From an uncultured Eubacteriales bacterium (GTDB lineage Bacteria; Bacillota; Clostridia; Christensenellales; QALW01): a stretch of 24,054 nt of DNA. A program made the translations under genes and the position numbers. The notes beneath the pieces were generated by a model. It made no database searches and was not told the DNA's origin. It saw only the letters and a program-made list of their open reading frames with translations. The stretch spans positions 1-24,054 of the forward strand of contig URIR01000029.1 in the NCBI GenBank assembly GCA_900547955.1, read 5' to 3'. How positions within the stretch are numbered: position 1 is the stretch's first letter; the number at the start of each line of letters is the position of its first letter. Below are positions 9,039 through 16,877 of the stretch, in pieces.

Positions 9039-9520
9039 ACAATCTACCTCCCGAATCAAAACGGCGCAGCTAAGGCGCCTGCGCCCCCGCTTAAGGACGC
9101 TGTAAAAATATTATATTACCGCCCATGCATTCGCTCATAGAGCAGAATATTGGGCATTCGTTATAGCTTATGCCTGCGCATCAGCGCATGCCGCACTAAA
9201 TCTGCGAATATTTACAGAACATAATTTCGCTATGGCCAAAAAGCCGAGCCTTGAAGCCTAATTTTAATTAAATATCTCTTTCTGCATACTAATGCTATTA
9301 TAACTCAAAATGAATAAAAAGCAAAGCGCAGCAGCAATGCTAATATATAATAAAAGCGCGCTGCAAAGGCGGTTTTCACAGCTTGCACCCGCTTAAAAGC
9401 TCTTTTTTTCATTAATTTTCCTTATATTGTTCAAAAAAATTTTAAATTTTTCTTGCATATTAAAAGCACTTATGTTAATATAACAATAATAAATCAATAA
9501 ATATTGGGGGTTTTTTAACT
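9039..9520. other. Divergent spacer with leader hairpin
   Basis: No gene is visible between the two divergent starts. Just upstream of the activase ribosome site is a 7-bp inverted repeat GGCGCAG/CTGCGCC (9063-9085) that would form a hairpin in the activase leader. A possible -10 TATAAT on the minus strand (9115-9110) lacks a good -35 element. Around 9121-9240 there are short imperfect repeats, such as two GCATTCG copies and the hairpin TGCGC-ATCA-GCGCA, which I could not assemble into a defined structure. The right end holds the plus-strand promoter listed separately. Confidence 0.5.
9453..9481 (+). promoter_or_regulatory. Sigma-A-type promoter of the zinc-ribbon protein gene
   Basis: TTGCAT (9453-9458) and TAATAT (9476-9481) are separated by 17 bp. 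The gene starts 39 nt downstream of the -10 element. The ribosome site is GGGGG (9506-9510), 10 nt before the ATG. Confidence 0.75.
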
Positions 9521-10246
9521 ATGAGTAAGTTTTGCAGACAATGCGGGGCTGAACTTAACGATGATGCAGTTAAATGCGAAGCATGCGGCGCGGAATTGCA
9601 GCAGCCGGCGCCCGAAAATAGTCAGCAGCCCGAAAATACTGAAGCCGCAGAAGCAGCCGCTGCCGACAATCAGGCCGCTCCTGCTCCCAAAAAGCTCAGC
9701 AACAGAAATATTGCCATAATCGCCGCAGCGGCTGTAGTTGTTATTGTAGTCCTGATTGTTGCTCTTACCGCGGGAGGCGGCTATAAGAGCGCGATAAACA
9801 ACTATATAGACGTTATGATTAAGGGTAAGGTAGATAAGATTGAAAAGCTCGCTCCCAAGGAATACTGGGAATACTATGAGGACGAATACGATATGGATCT
9901 TAAGGATATTGAGGACGCCGCCGAAGAAATGGCCGACGTTATTATTGACGCGCTGGAGGAATCCTACGGCGACAATGTTAATGTATCCTATAAGATAACC
10001 AAGGAAGATAAGCTCACCGATAAGGAATTAAACGAAATACGCGAAGGAGCAAATTCCAAATATGACTTGGCTCGCAAGAGCATTACCGAGGGCTATGAGG
10101 TAGACGCCGATTTAACCATAAAAGGCGCTGACGATGAAATGACCTCTGAGGGTTCCGCATATATCGTTAAGATAAACGGCGGATGGTACCTTACAGACTC
10201 CAACGGAAACCTTGGCCTGGAGGCTGGAATAAACGGCATCGATTAA
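9521..10246 (+). CDS. Zinc-ribbon membrane protein with extracytoplasmic domain
   Basis: The product has 241 residues. The N-terminus is a zinc ribbon with Cys5, Cys8, Cys19 and Cys22 (CRQCG, CEACG). An Ala/Pro/Glu-rich linker follows, then a single membrane helix at about residues 64-85 and an external domain of about 155 residues starting with YKSAINNYIDVMIKGKVDKI. That opening resembles small NTF2-like or DUF4878-like folds, in which a helix packs on a beta sheet. With no signal peptide the zinc ribbon should face the cytoplasm. Such proteins are common in Firmicutes and often unassigned. This is the only clear plus-strand gene in the window and it stands alone between its promoter and terminator. 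The function is not known. Confidence 0.85.
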   Translation: MSKFCRQCGAELNDDAVKCEACGAELQQPAPENSQQPENTEAAEAAAADNQAAPAPKKLSNRNIAIIAAAAVVVIVVLIVALTAGGGYKSAINNYIDVMIKGKVDKIEKLAPKEYWEYYEDEYDMDLKDIEDAAEEMADVIIDALEESYGDNVNVSYKITKEDKLTDKELNEIREGANSKYDLARKSITEGYEVDADLTIKGADDEMTSEGSAYIVKINGGWYLTDSNGNLGLEAGINGID

Positions 10247-10272
10247 TTAACTGCAATTTAAAGATTATTTTT

Positions 10273-10295
10273 GCCCCGCTTTGCGGGGCTTTTTT
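10273..10295 (+). terminator. Intrinsic terminator of the zinc-ribbon protein gene
   Basis: GCCCCGC (10273-10279), loop TTT and GCGGGGC (10283-10289) are followed by six T residues (10290-10295). It lies 27 nt after the stop codon. Confidence 0.93.
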
Positions 10296-10622
10296 ATTCC
10301 CTGCTTTATAATAAAAAGTGCAAGGCCTGCAAGGCCATTCGTCAATAATAATCTTCTCTGTTTCAGGCAGGACAATACCGCGAGCAGCGCATTATATTCC
10401 GAAATCCGGCTGCAAGCGTCAACCGTCCCCGCCGCAAACATCCACCATCCCAACTGCAAGCGTCTACTTTCCCAACTGCAAACATATACAGTCCCCGCCC
10501 CAAGCATCCACCGCAACGGCCTGCCGTTAATGAAGAAACGACGCGCTCTCCGATTCAGAAAGCCCGTCGTTTCCCGATTAATGCATATATGCTCAGATTA
10601 AGCAATTCCGTTGTCTTACATT
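10296..10622. other. Spacer between convergent genes
   Basis: This stretch holds the 22-bp tandem repeats listed separately and, nearer the protease gene, an inverted repeat GAAACGACG/CGTCGTTTC (10535-10543 and 10565-10573) with a 21-nt loop. The latter might help end the protease transcript but lacks a strong T tract. ORFs here have no ribosome site and no plausible domain, and the 22-bp repeat period is not a multiple of three, so I do not call a gene. Confidence 0.6.
10411..10520. repeat. Five 22-bp tandem repeats
   Basis: Units run 10411-10432, 10433-10454, 10455-10476, 10477-10498 and 10499-10520 without gaps. Units 1 and 3 begin TGCAAGCGTC; units 2 and 4 share GCAAACAT; units 1 and 4 end GTCCCCGC; units 2 and 3 end TCCCAAC. 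The last unit is the most diverged. The period is not a multiple of three, so a coding repeat is unlikely. The function is unknown; it may be a minisatellite or a binding-site array. Confidence 0.85.
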
Positions 10623-11900
10623 TTATACGGCACTCGACTGATTCTGCGGAATATATTCTGTTAAGGTTACCGTAAAATCATATACCGTCTTGCCCCGCAA
10701 TACGCTTATCTCAATTTGTTCTCCTACCGCATGCGCGTCAACGGCGCTGTTAAAATCCGCCAGGGAAGCAATTTCCTTCCCATCAACGCTGAGAATATAA
10801 TCTCCTGACTTAAGTCCTGCGCTTTGAGCTGAGGAACCCGAGTCTACGCCATATACATATACACCCAGCTGACTTACTCTATACATATATGCTGTAGCCG
10901 TATCGCTAATCTCCAGCGCATCTATGCCGGCATCCACCCGTCCGCGCACATACCCGTATTCTACCAGGTCGTCAAAAACCTTTACGGCGTCGTTTACAGG
11001 GATAGCAAATCCCAAGCCCTCTATATCTGTTCCAGAGCTTTTAGCGTTTACTATTCCTATAAGCTCCCCGCGCCCGTTAAACAAGCCTCCGCCCGAATTG
11101 CCCGGATTAATGGCGGCATTAGTCTGAAGTAAGGTCATATTTTCCCCATCTATTGTTATTTCTCTATCAAGAGCGCTTATTATACCGTCAGTAACTGTGC
11201 CTCCCAGCTCTCCCAAGGGATTGCCTATAGCAACGGCAAGCTCTCCCACCTGAAGCAAAGAGGAATCCCCTACTACCGCAGCGGTAAGATTTTCCGCCTC
11301 TATTTTTATAACCGCTATATCGCTTTTCTCGTCAGTTCCTATAAGCTTGGCGGAATACTCCTCGCCGCTGCGCAGCCTTACGTTTATACTATCCGCATCT
11401 TCTACAACATGATTATTTGTTATAATATATCCGCTCTGAGTGAGAATTACACCGCTGCCCGCGCCAGTAAGAATAGTTTGGCCCATATAGCCTGAATCAG
11501 CGCCGCTTCTAACGACTATCTCCACTACTGAATCCGCCGCCATGGCCGCTATCTGGCTAACCGAAAGCGTTTCATTATTATCTGAGCTAACCGGAGTCTT
11601 ATTGCTGCTCATATAAACCACGTTAGAATTGTTTGACGAAGTGTCAGAACCCGTCCCCGCGCTGTTAGCCTGCGCCCTGTTATTTAAATATATCCCTCCA
11701 AAATATCCGCAGACAGAGCATACCGCCATAGCCATAATCACGCCGAAAACAGTCAGCGCCCTTTTGACGCCACGCTTTTTTGGAGACCTTTGGGAGCTTT
11801 TACGGGATTGAACGTCCAACTCCTGAGCGTCCGGCAAAATATAATCGCCATTATTATTTTGCGATTCTCCGCCATTTTGAGTGATAAAATCATTATTCAT
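10623..11900 (-). CDS. HtrA/DegP-type membrane-anchored serine protease with PDZ domain
   Basis: The product has 425 residues and should degrade or refold damaged proteins outside the membrane. Residues 1-50 are cytoplasmic and charged, and a helix near residues 48-70 anchors the protein. A Ser/Asn-rich linker leads to the trypsin-like domain with the catalytic triad His164 (TNNHVVED), Asp194 (KSDIAVIKI) and Ser269 (NPGNSGGGLF). A PDZ domain occupies roughly residues 325-415 (GVYVYGVDSGSSAQSAGLKSGDYILSVDG is its binding-loop region, split here only for description as the part after residue 345). The architecture matches Bacillus HtrA/YyxA. The ATG at 11900 follows AAGGAAG at 7 nt spacing. It appears monocistronic. 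Which of several HtrA paralogues it corresponds to cannot be told from the sequence. Confidence 0.93.
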   Translation of the reverse strand: MNNDFITQNGGESQNNNGDYILPDAQELDVQSRKSSQRSPKKRGVKRALTVFGVIMAMAVCSVCGYFGGIYLNNRAQANSAGTGSDTSSNNSNVVYMSSNKTPVSSDNNETLSVSQIAAMAADSVVEIVVRSGADSGYMGQTILTGAGSGVILTQSGYIITNNHVVEDADSINVRLRSGEEYSAKLIGTDEKSDIAVIKIEAENLTAAVVGDSSLLQVGELAVAIGNPLGELGGTVTDGIISALDREITIDGENMTLLQTNAAINPGNSGGGLFNGRGELIGIVNAKSSGTDIEGLGFAIPVNDAVKVFDDLVEYGYVRGRVDAGIDALEISDTATAYMYRVSQLGVYVYGVDSGSSAQSAGLKSGDYILSVDGKEIASLADFNSAVDAHAVGEQIEISVLRGKTVYDFTVTLTEYIPQNQSSAV

Positions 11901-12273
11901 AATAAAGCTTCCTTTCTCCGCGGTATTATTAATTAATGAGCCGCGCCGCGGCCGCTGCCTTATTTCTATCTTTTAAATATATTATAGTGAGCATAATTGA
12001 AAATTAGGTGAAAAAAAGCTCAAGCAATATTTATAATATTTAAACTAATTGTAAATAAATTTCTATGTTAAAATGCCGCCGGCAGAAATTAAAAATAAAA
12101 TCCAAGCGCATTTACGCGGGGCCGTTTGGCAGGCTGAAAGCCTGCTCCGGGCCTAAAGGCCCGGCGGCGCGTAAGCGCCGCAAACGGCCCCGCGTAAATG
12201 CGCTTGGATTTTATTTTTCAAATTCTTCCTTATTAACTGCAAAGACTTCCCTAAACGCTCATTTAACAAGCTT
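11901..12273. other. Spacer between protease and glycyl-radical activase genes
   Basis: The left part is the leader region of the protease: a minus-strand TATAAT (11986-11981) may be its -10 element, but I see no good -35 at 16-18 bp. Between it and the start codon two CCGCGG palindromes occur near 11919 and 11946. The right part is occupied by the cloverleaf element at 12091-12218. No gene is evident. Confidence 0.5.
12091..12218 (-). repeat. Cloverleaf palindromic element C
   Basis: The arm 12091-12128 is the perfect 38-nt reverse complement of 12181-12218. Between the arms, with at most one unpaired base, are GCAGGCT-GAA-AGCCTGC (12129-12145), CCGGGCC-TAAA-GGCCCGG (12147-12164) and CGGCGC-GTAA-GCGCCG (12165-12180). 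Read on the minus strand the hairpins are in the same order as on the plus strand of the copies at 1431 and 15563, so this copy is inverted relative to them. It begins 56 nt after the stop codon of the activase gene. Confidence 0.93.
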
Positions 12274-13170
12274 TTACCATTTGCTTATTACTGCAGGCAC
12301 ACCGCAGGAAAGCAGCCTTTGCCTGAACTCCTCCACTTCCTCCTGCGCAGGAATTAAATAGTCAATGCTTTCATACTTAATGCCTAGTCTCTTATATTTG
12401 CTCGCGCCCATTCCGTGACAGGGCAGCAATTCCAGCCCGGCGGCATTTTTCATGCCGTTATATATCTGCGCCGAAGCCAGCGCATGCTCAGGCGTAATAT
12501 TAACCCCCCTAAGCATTATCAGCCGCAAAATTATAGGAACGCCAAAGGTATCGGCCAGTTTTAAATTAGAACGGGATAAACCAAAGGATTGGCCAGTATT
12601 AAGCTTGTGTCTGGAATCGTCCGTATCCTTTATATCATATAGAAAGCCGTCCGCCAGCCCTCGTACAGCCTCAAAATTTTCGCGCGGCGCAAAACCCGAC
12701 GTTTCAATATATATATTTATTCCTTCCTTTTTAAGCAGCCGCATCAATTCAAAGAGAGCTTCTCCCTGTATCAATGGTTCTCCTCCCGAAAGAGTCACCC
12801 CGCCCTCATCTCCATAAAAGGGCTTATCCCGCAGCAGCTCTTCAACCAGCGCGTCAACAGCATATTCCCGGCTGTCCGCTTCCAGCGCGCCGGTAGGGCA
12901 TACCCGCACGCATTTTCGGCACCCAATGCATCCGCCTGAATCATATTCATGCCCCTGCTCGGTCAACTTATGCGCTCCGGCAGGGCATACTGACTGACAA
13001 GCGCCGCACATAATACAATATTCGCTGTTAAAAAACACCCGCAATTCAGACAACATGCTTTCAGGATTATGGCACCATCTACACCTAAGAGGACAGCCCT
13101 TAAAAAATACGGTTGTGCGTATTCCAGGCCCGTCATGGACGCAAAACCGCTGTATATTGCTTATTATCAT
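12274..13170 (-). CDS. Glycyl-radical enzyme activating enzyme (radical SAM, with two extra 4Fe-4S clusters)
   Basis: The product has 298 residues. It uses S-adenosylmethionine and an iron-sulfur cluster to make the glycyl radical on its partner enzyme. The radical-SAM motif is Cys26-Cys30-Cys33 (GCPLRCRWCHN). An inserted ferredoxin-like segment carries two CxxCxxCxxxC motifs, Cys52/55/58/62 and Cys81/84/87/91, as in the activases of glycerol, choline, benzylsuccinate and hydroxyphenylacetate-type enzymes and unlike PflA, which lacks the insert. A GGEP motif (TLSGGEPLIQ) for SAM binding follows. The gene starts with ATG at 13170 after GGAG, 61 nt downstream of the glycyl-radical enzyme gene, so the pair is one operon. 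The partner is almost certainly that neighbour. Confidence 0.95.
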   Translation of the reverse strand: MIISNIQRFCVHDGPGIRTTVFFKGCPLRCRWCHNPESMLSELRVFFNSEYCIMCGACQSVCPAGAHKLTEQGHEYDSGGCIGCRKCVRVCPTGALEADSREYAVDALVEELLRDKPFYGDEGGVTLSGGEPLIQGEALFELMRLLKKEGINIYIETSGFAPRENFEAVRGLADGFLYDIKDTDDSRHKLNTGQSFGLSRSNLKLADTFGVPIILRLIMLRGVNITPEHALASAQIYNGMKNAAGLELLPCHGMGASKYKRLGIKYESIDYLIPAQEEVEEFRQRLLSCGVPAVISKW

Positions 13171-13231
13171 AGCTTTCTCCTACACATTGCGGCAAAATCC
13201 CTTCCGCCGCGCTTTTATCCTTAATTCAAAA

Positions 13232-15442
13232 TTAAGCCCCTCCAGCCGAAGCGCGCTTGATGACCATCTCCTGCCATTCGGGATCCAAAGTGACGAAACG
13301 CGCAGACCAGCCCGAAACGCGGACTGCCAGCTCGGGATGCTTTTCAGGATGAAGCTGCGCATCCTTTAGTATTTCATTATCTACAATATCCATCTGCATA
13401 AAATAGCCTCCCAGCTCGCAGAAGCCCTTTACCAGTCCCATAATGGCATTTGCGTTTTCCTCTCCGCGCGCCATAAAAGGTCCTAATTTTATATCCAGCG
13501 CGCAGGAGCCGGCCAGCTCGGTAAGAGGCAGAGAGCAAAATGCGCGTATTGCGGCGGTAGCTCCATTTTTATCCGCCCCCGGAGCAGAGCTTAGATTGGG
13601 CGAAAGTATATCTCCCCGCTTATGTCCGTCCGCAGTAGCTCCCCTTGCGTAACGCCATTCGCACTCCCGGCCAAAGGTGGATACTCCCGGCGGACATTTT
13701 ACACCGTCCGCCCTGTGGTCGTATTTTCGAACAATAGCTATATAATCCTTTAATAGCCGCCTTGTCATTTCGTTGCTTTGGGCGTTATCATTTCCGAAAT
13801 GGGGCAGCTTATTCAACGCATACAGCCGCAAATCCTCTCTGCCCTCCCAATCCTTTCGCAAAAGGGTTATAAGCTCGGAAAGGGTTATAAGCTTATCCTC
13901 ATAGACTAACTTTTTAATAGCCAGCAGACTGTTGGCGCAGTCCTGCACTCCTCCCATATGAATAGCTTCGACGTCATAATAAGCTCCGCCCTTAGAAAAA
14001 TCTATTCCCCTTTCAATGCAGCCCTCCACAAACAAAGACAATACCAGCGCCGTAGATGGAGCCTCTGGCGTATGATAGGGCGCGCGCTTATCCAATTCCG
14101 TATGCAGCCAGGCCACCCCGCTCTCTATCCCCCTTAAAAGCGCGTTATATAATTCCTCAAAGCTGGAGTACTCAGGCGTCGGAGCATTCTCCTCCGCAGG
14201 AGAAGCCGCTTGAAGAGACATATATAAGCTCATAAAGCTTCCGTCATTTTCTGCCGGCTTATTAACACGCAGCACGTCTGTCTGCAAATAATGCAGCATA
14301 TCCAGCGGACAATAGCTAAAATGAGTCTTGCCTGGAATTAAAACCTCCCAGCAGCCGTCATTCGTGAAATTCACCGCGTCGCTGTATGGATAGCCATAGC
14401 CCACGAGGGTTTCTATAACGCTCTGCTCGTCATAAAACGCAATAATGCCCGCGCCATGCTGCACCACCTCGGCCGCTCTCCGCAGAAATTTTTCAGGCAT
14501 ATTTTTGTGAGCGCGTATAGCTATAGGAAAATCGCTTATTCCCAATTCCTCCACCACATCCAGCACCAGATAAGAGAGCGTATTAGTTATATCCCGTCCG
14601 GTAATATCCCGGCCGCCCAGGAGTATATTCTGATAATGCTGAGCGTCTCCTGTACCCTTAACTATATCTCCCTTGCACCATTCGCAGCCCTTTATCCAAA
14701 AATGGGCTACTAATTCGCGCGCCTCCTCCAGACTTATAGTCCCCTGAGCAAGATCCGCCTCCAAAAAGCCGCCCAGCATTTTATCTATCCGGCCTATGCC
14801 CGACCACACTCCTATAAGCCGGGTAAAAGCGAAAAGAAACCAAAGAGACTGCAGCGCCTGCCTGAATGTTTTGGGAGGATTAAGAGGCACCTCCTTAAGA
14901 TTTTCATATACCTCCTCATAGCCTTCGTTCGGATGCTGCGTGATTAGCCTCTGCAACTCATCCAGGTACCGTTGATGCCATATTTCTATCGCGTCTATAC
15001 ATCTTTCCAGGCTGGAATAATAATTCCGCATTTTTTCTTCACTTTGATATTGACAGCGCCGCCTGATTTTGTCCCGCAGTCCGTTAAGCCCCATATACAG
15101 CACATTGTCAAAGCCAATTGTTATATGATTTATGCCGCAGAACACATTTTTTCCATTATAGCGAGCAGGCACCAGAGCGAAAATTGCATCGCCCAGCGTA
15201 GCGGAGCCCACAAAAGGCTCACCGGGAACAATACGAAGGGGCGCTTTTTCCACTATCGTATTAAGCATACAAATATACTGTTCCTCTGACGACATTTGTT
15301 CATAGTCCGGCTGAGTAATCTCAACAAACGGAGTATGAAACGCATCCTGCCCGAATTCGCCCGAAAGCGCCCGCGCAGCCAGAGCGCGCGTGTTTTCCTT
15401 CAACCTTACCGGCCGTTTTCCCTTTATCGAAAAGAATTCCAT
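13232..15442 (-). CDS. Glycyl-radical enzyme of the PFL/glycerol-dehydratase superfamily, substrate unknown
   Basis: The product has 736 residues. The glycyl-radical loop RVSGWSARF puts the radical on Gly711. The active-site Cys is Cys364 in NDGCWEVL; it is followed by Glu366, the C-x-E pattern of dehydratases, decarboxylases and choline lyase. Pyruvate formate-lyase has two adjacent Cys instead, so a simple PFL role is unlikely. At 736 residues it is shorter than most characterised members (roughly 780-900). The start is ATG at 15442 after GGAGGG. It is cotranscribed with its activase. No microcompartment shell, aldehyde dehydrogenase or transporter genes are adjacent to suggest a substrate. 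Family membership is sure; the reaction (elimination, decarboxylation or other) is not. Confidence 0.93.
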   Translation of the reverse strand: MEFFSIKGKRPVRLKENTRALAARALSGEFGQDAFHTPFVEITQPDYEQMSSEEQYICMLNTIVEKAPLRIVPGEPFVGSATLGDAIFALVPARYNGKNVFCGINHITIGFDNVLYMGLNGLRDKIRRRCQYQSEEKMRNYYSSLERCIDAIEIWHQRYLDELQRLITQHPNEGYEEVYENLKEVPLNPPKTFRQALQSLWFLFAFTRLIGVWSGIGRIDKMLGGFLEADLAQGTISLEEARELVAHFWIKGCEWCKGDIVKGTGDAQHYQNILLGGRDITGRDITNTLSYLVLDVVEELGISDFPIAIRAHKNMPEKFLRRAAEVVQHGAGIIAFYDEQSVIETLVGYGYPYSDAVNFTNDGCWEVLIPGKTHFSYCPLDMLHYLQTDVLRVNKPAENDGSFMSLYMSLQAASPAEENAPTPEYSSFEELYNALLRGIESGVAWLHTELDKRAPYHTPEAPSTALVLSLFVEGCIERGIDFSKGGAYYDVEAIHMGGVQDCANSLLAIKKLVYEDKLITLSELITLLRKDWEGREDLRLYALNKLPHFGNDNAQSNEMTRRLLKDYIAIVRKYDHRADGVKCPPGVSTFGRECEWRYARGATADGHKRGDILSPNLSSAPGADKNGATAAIRAFCSLPLTELAGSCALDIKLGPFMARGEENANAIMGLVKGFCELGGYFMQMDIVDNEILKDAQLHPEKHPELAVRVSGWSARFVTLDPEWQEMVIKRASAGGA

Positions 15443-15745
15443 TTAATTCCCTCCTTACCGCTCTGCCTTATTATTAAAAAGTATTTTAACACGCGGCAAA
15501 ACAAAAGTACATACCCAATATTAACTTTTTTGCAAAAGAGAATAAAATTCAAATAATTGCAAAACAGCAGGGCGTAAGATAAAAAGGGGGGCGGCTCTTG
15601 CGGCGCTAACGCGCCGCCGGGGCGGGCCTTCGCCCGTCCCGGGGCAGGCTGAAAAGCCTGCCCAAGAGCCGCCCCCCTTTTTATCTTACGCCCTGCTGTT
15701 AAGCCGCATACGCTTTTAAGCGAACAACCCTTTTATCAATGCAAA
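15443..15745. other. Spacer between tsaD and the glycyl-radical operon
   Basis: The stretch 15443-15562 is the AT-rich upstream region of the glycyl-radical operon. A minus-strand TTGCAA (near 15537) and TATGTA with a 16-bp spacer could be a weak promoter; confidence is low. The stretch 15563-15700 is the cloverleaf element listed separately. No gene is visible. Confidence 0.45.
15563..15700 (+). repeat. Cloverleaf palindromic element D
   Basis: The arm 15563-15600 is the perfect 38-nt reverse complement of 15663-15700. Inside are CGGCGC-TAAC-GCGCCG (15601-15616), an 11-bp hairpin with one G-T pair and CTTC loop (15617-15642) and GGCAGGCT-GAAA-AGCCTGCC (15643-15662), with no unpaired base between them. 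Within the arms a GGGGGGCGGC core is bordered by AAAAA on one side and TTTTT on the other strand side, so it looks like a bidirectional terminator whose loop is the three hairpins. It starts 46 nt after the tsaD stop codon and may end that transcript. Confidence 0.93.
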
Positions 15746-16804
15746 TCAAAATAACGGCATATTGGCCTGAGCGTTAAGAGACAGCGAAGCAATTTCGCCC
15801 CTCATAAGCCTTAAATAGCCTGCCGCCCCTATCATAGCCGCATTATCCGTGCATAAAATCAATTCAGGGAAATACACTTCTATCCCTCGCTTTTGAGCGC
15901 GCTCAAAAAGGGTATTACGAAGCAGCCGGTTAGCAGCCACCCCTCCAGCCAGCAGCAGTTTTTTCGCCCCTCTGTCCTCTGCGGCTCGAACAGCCTTATT
16001 GCAAAGAGTATCCACCATAAATCTTTGAAATGATGCGGCGATATCAGCTGCGGGCAGAGACTCTCCCCTCTGCTCATAGCCATGAGCCAAATTTATAACC
16101 GCTGTTTTAATACCGCTGAAGCTGAAATCATAATTATCCTCTTTCGCAAGAGAAGAATGAAATTCAAATGCCCGCTCATTGCCCTGAAGCGCCAATTCTC
16201 CTATAGGCGCTCCGCCTGGATATGGGAGACCCAGCACTCTGGCCGCCTTATCGAAAGCCTCGCCCGCCGCATCATCCCTTGTACGGCCCAATAATTCATA
16301 TGAGCAGTAATCCGGACAATATACTATATGGCTGTGCCCTCCGGAAGCTATTAAAGCCATAAAGGGCGGCTCAAGCTGCGGATGAGTAATAAAGTTGGCG
16401 CATATGTGTCCTTCTATATGATGTACAGGTATTAAAGGCTTTTTTAACGCATAAGCCAAACCCTTAGCATACGCTACGCCTACCAGCAGCCCTCCTATAA
16501 GCCCTGGCCCAGCCGTAACGGCCACGGCGTCAAGCTGGGAAAACCCTATTCCTGCCTCCTCCATTGCCTGTGCGGCTACGGCGCTTATGCATTGAGTATG
16601 ACACCTGGAAGCGATTTCAGGAACCACGCCCTTATATTTCCTATGTATTTCAATCTGCGATGAAATAACGTTGGACAATACCTCTCTCCCGTTTTTAACC
16701 ACAGCACAGGAGGTCTCGTCGCAGGAAGTCTCCGCCGCAAGTATTATTATATCTTTTTTTCTTTTAAGAGCCCGCGCTCTTTTCTTCATTTCCTCAAAAT
16801 ACAA
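15746..16804 (-). CDS. tsaD: tRNA N6-adenosine threonylcarbamoyltransferase
   Basis: The product has 352 residues. It transfers threonylcarbamoyl to A37 of ANN-reading tRNAs together with TsaB and TsaE, in the cytoplasm. Motifs seen are the ETSCDETS nucleotide loop near residue 25, the metal-binding HxxxH (His129, His133 in VHHIEGH), AVTAGPGLIGGLLVG and the SGGHSH and AGGVAANRLLR motifs. Usual length is about 335-345. The start is uncertain: a TTG at 16804 has AAGG about 10 nt upstream, whereas the ATG at 16789 has GAGGAA almost touching it. The lysine/arginine-rich stretch before the core would be an N-terminal extension in either case. tsaB and tsaE are not in this window. Confidence 0.96.
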   Translation of the reverse strand: MYFEEMKKRARALKRKKDIIILAAETSCDETSCAVVKNGREVLSNVISSQIEIHRKYKGVVPEIASRCHTQCISAVAAQAMEEAGIGFSQLDAVAVTAGPGLIGGLLVGVAYAKGLAYALKKPLIPVHHIEGHICANFITHPQLEPPFMALIASGGHSHIVYCPDYCSYELLGRTRDDAAGEAFDKAARVLGLPYPGGAPIGELALQGNERAFEFHSSLAKEDNYDFSFSGIKTAVINLAHGYEQRGESLPAADIAASFQRFMVDTLCNKAVRAAEDRGAKKLLLAGGVAANRLLRNTLFERAQKRGIEVYFPELILCTDNAAMIGAAGYLRLMRGEIASLSLNAQANMPLF

Positions 16805-16877
16805 TCCAACGCCGCCTTAATCCAAATAAATAACTATTAAATAAATTTATTAAGCAAGAAACCTATAACGTCCGCCG

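Noticed and set aside
9110..9138. Minus-strand promoter for the activase operon
   Set aside because: The TATAAT at 9115-9110 is good, but the -35 region reads ATGAGC, so I mention it only as possible.
10265..10601. Short ORFs on both strands through the 22-bp tandem array
   Set aside because: The repeat period is not a multiple of three, so no repeated peptide results; no ribosome site or recognisable domain is present.
12065..12361. 98-aa plus-strand ORF across the element at 12091-12218
   Set aside because: It runs through both palindrome arms and into the antisense of the activase gene, without a ribosome site.
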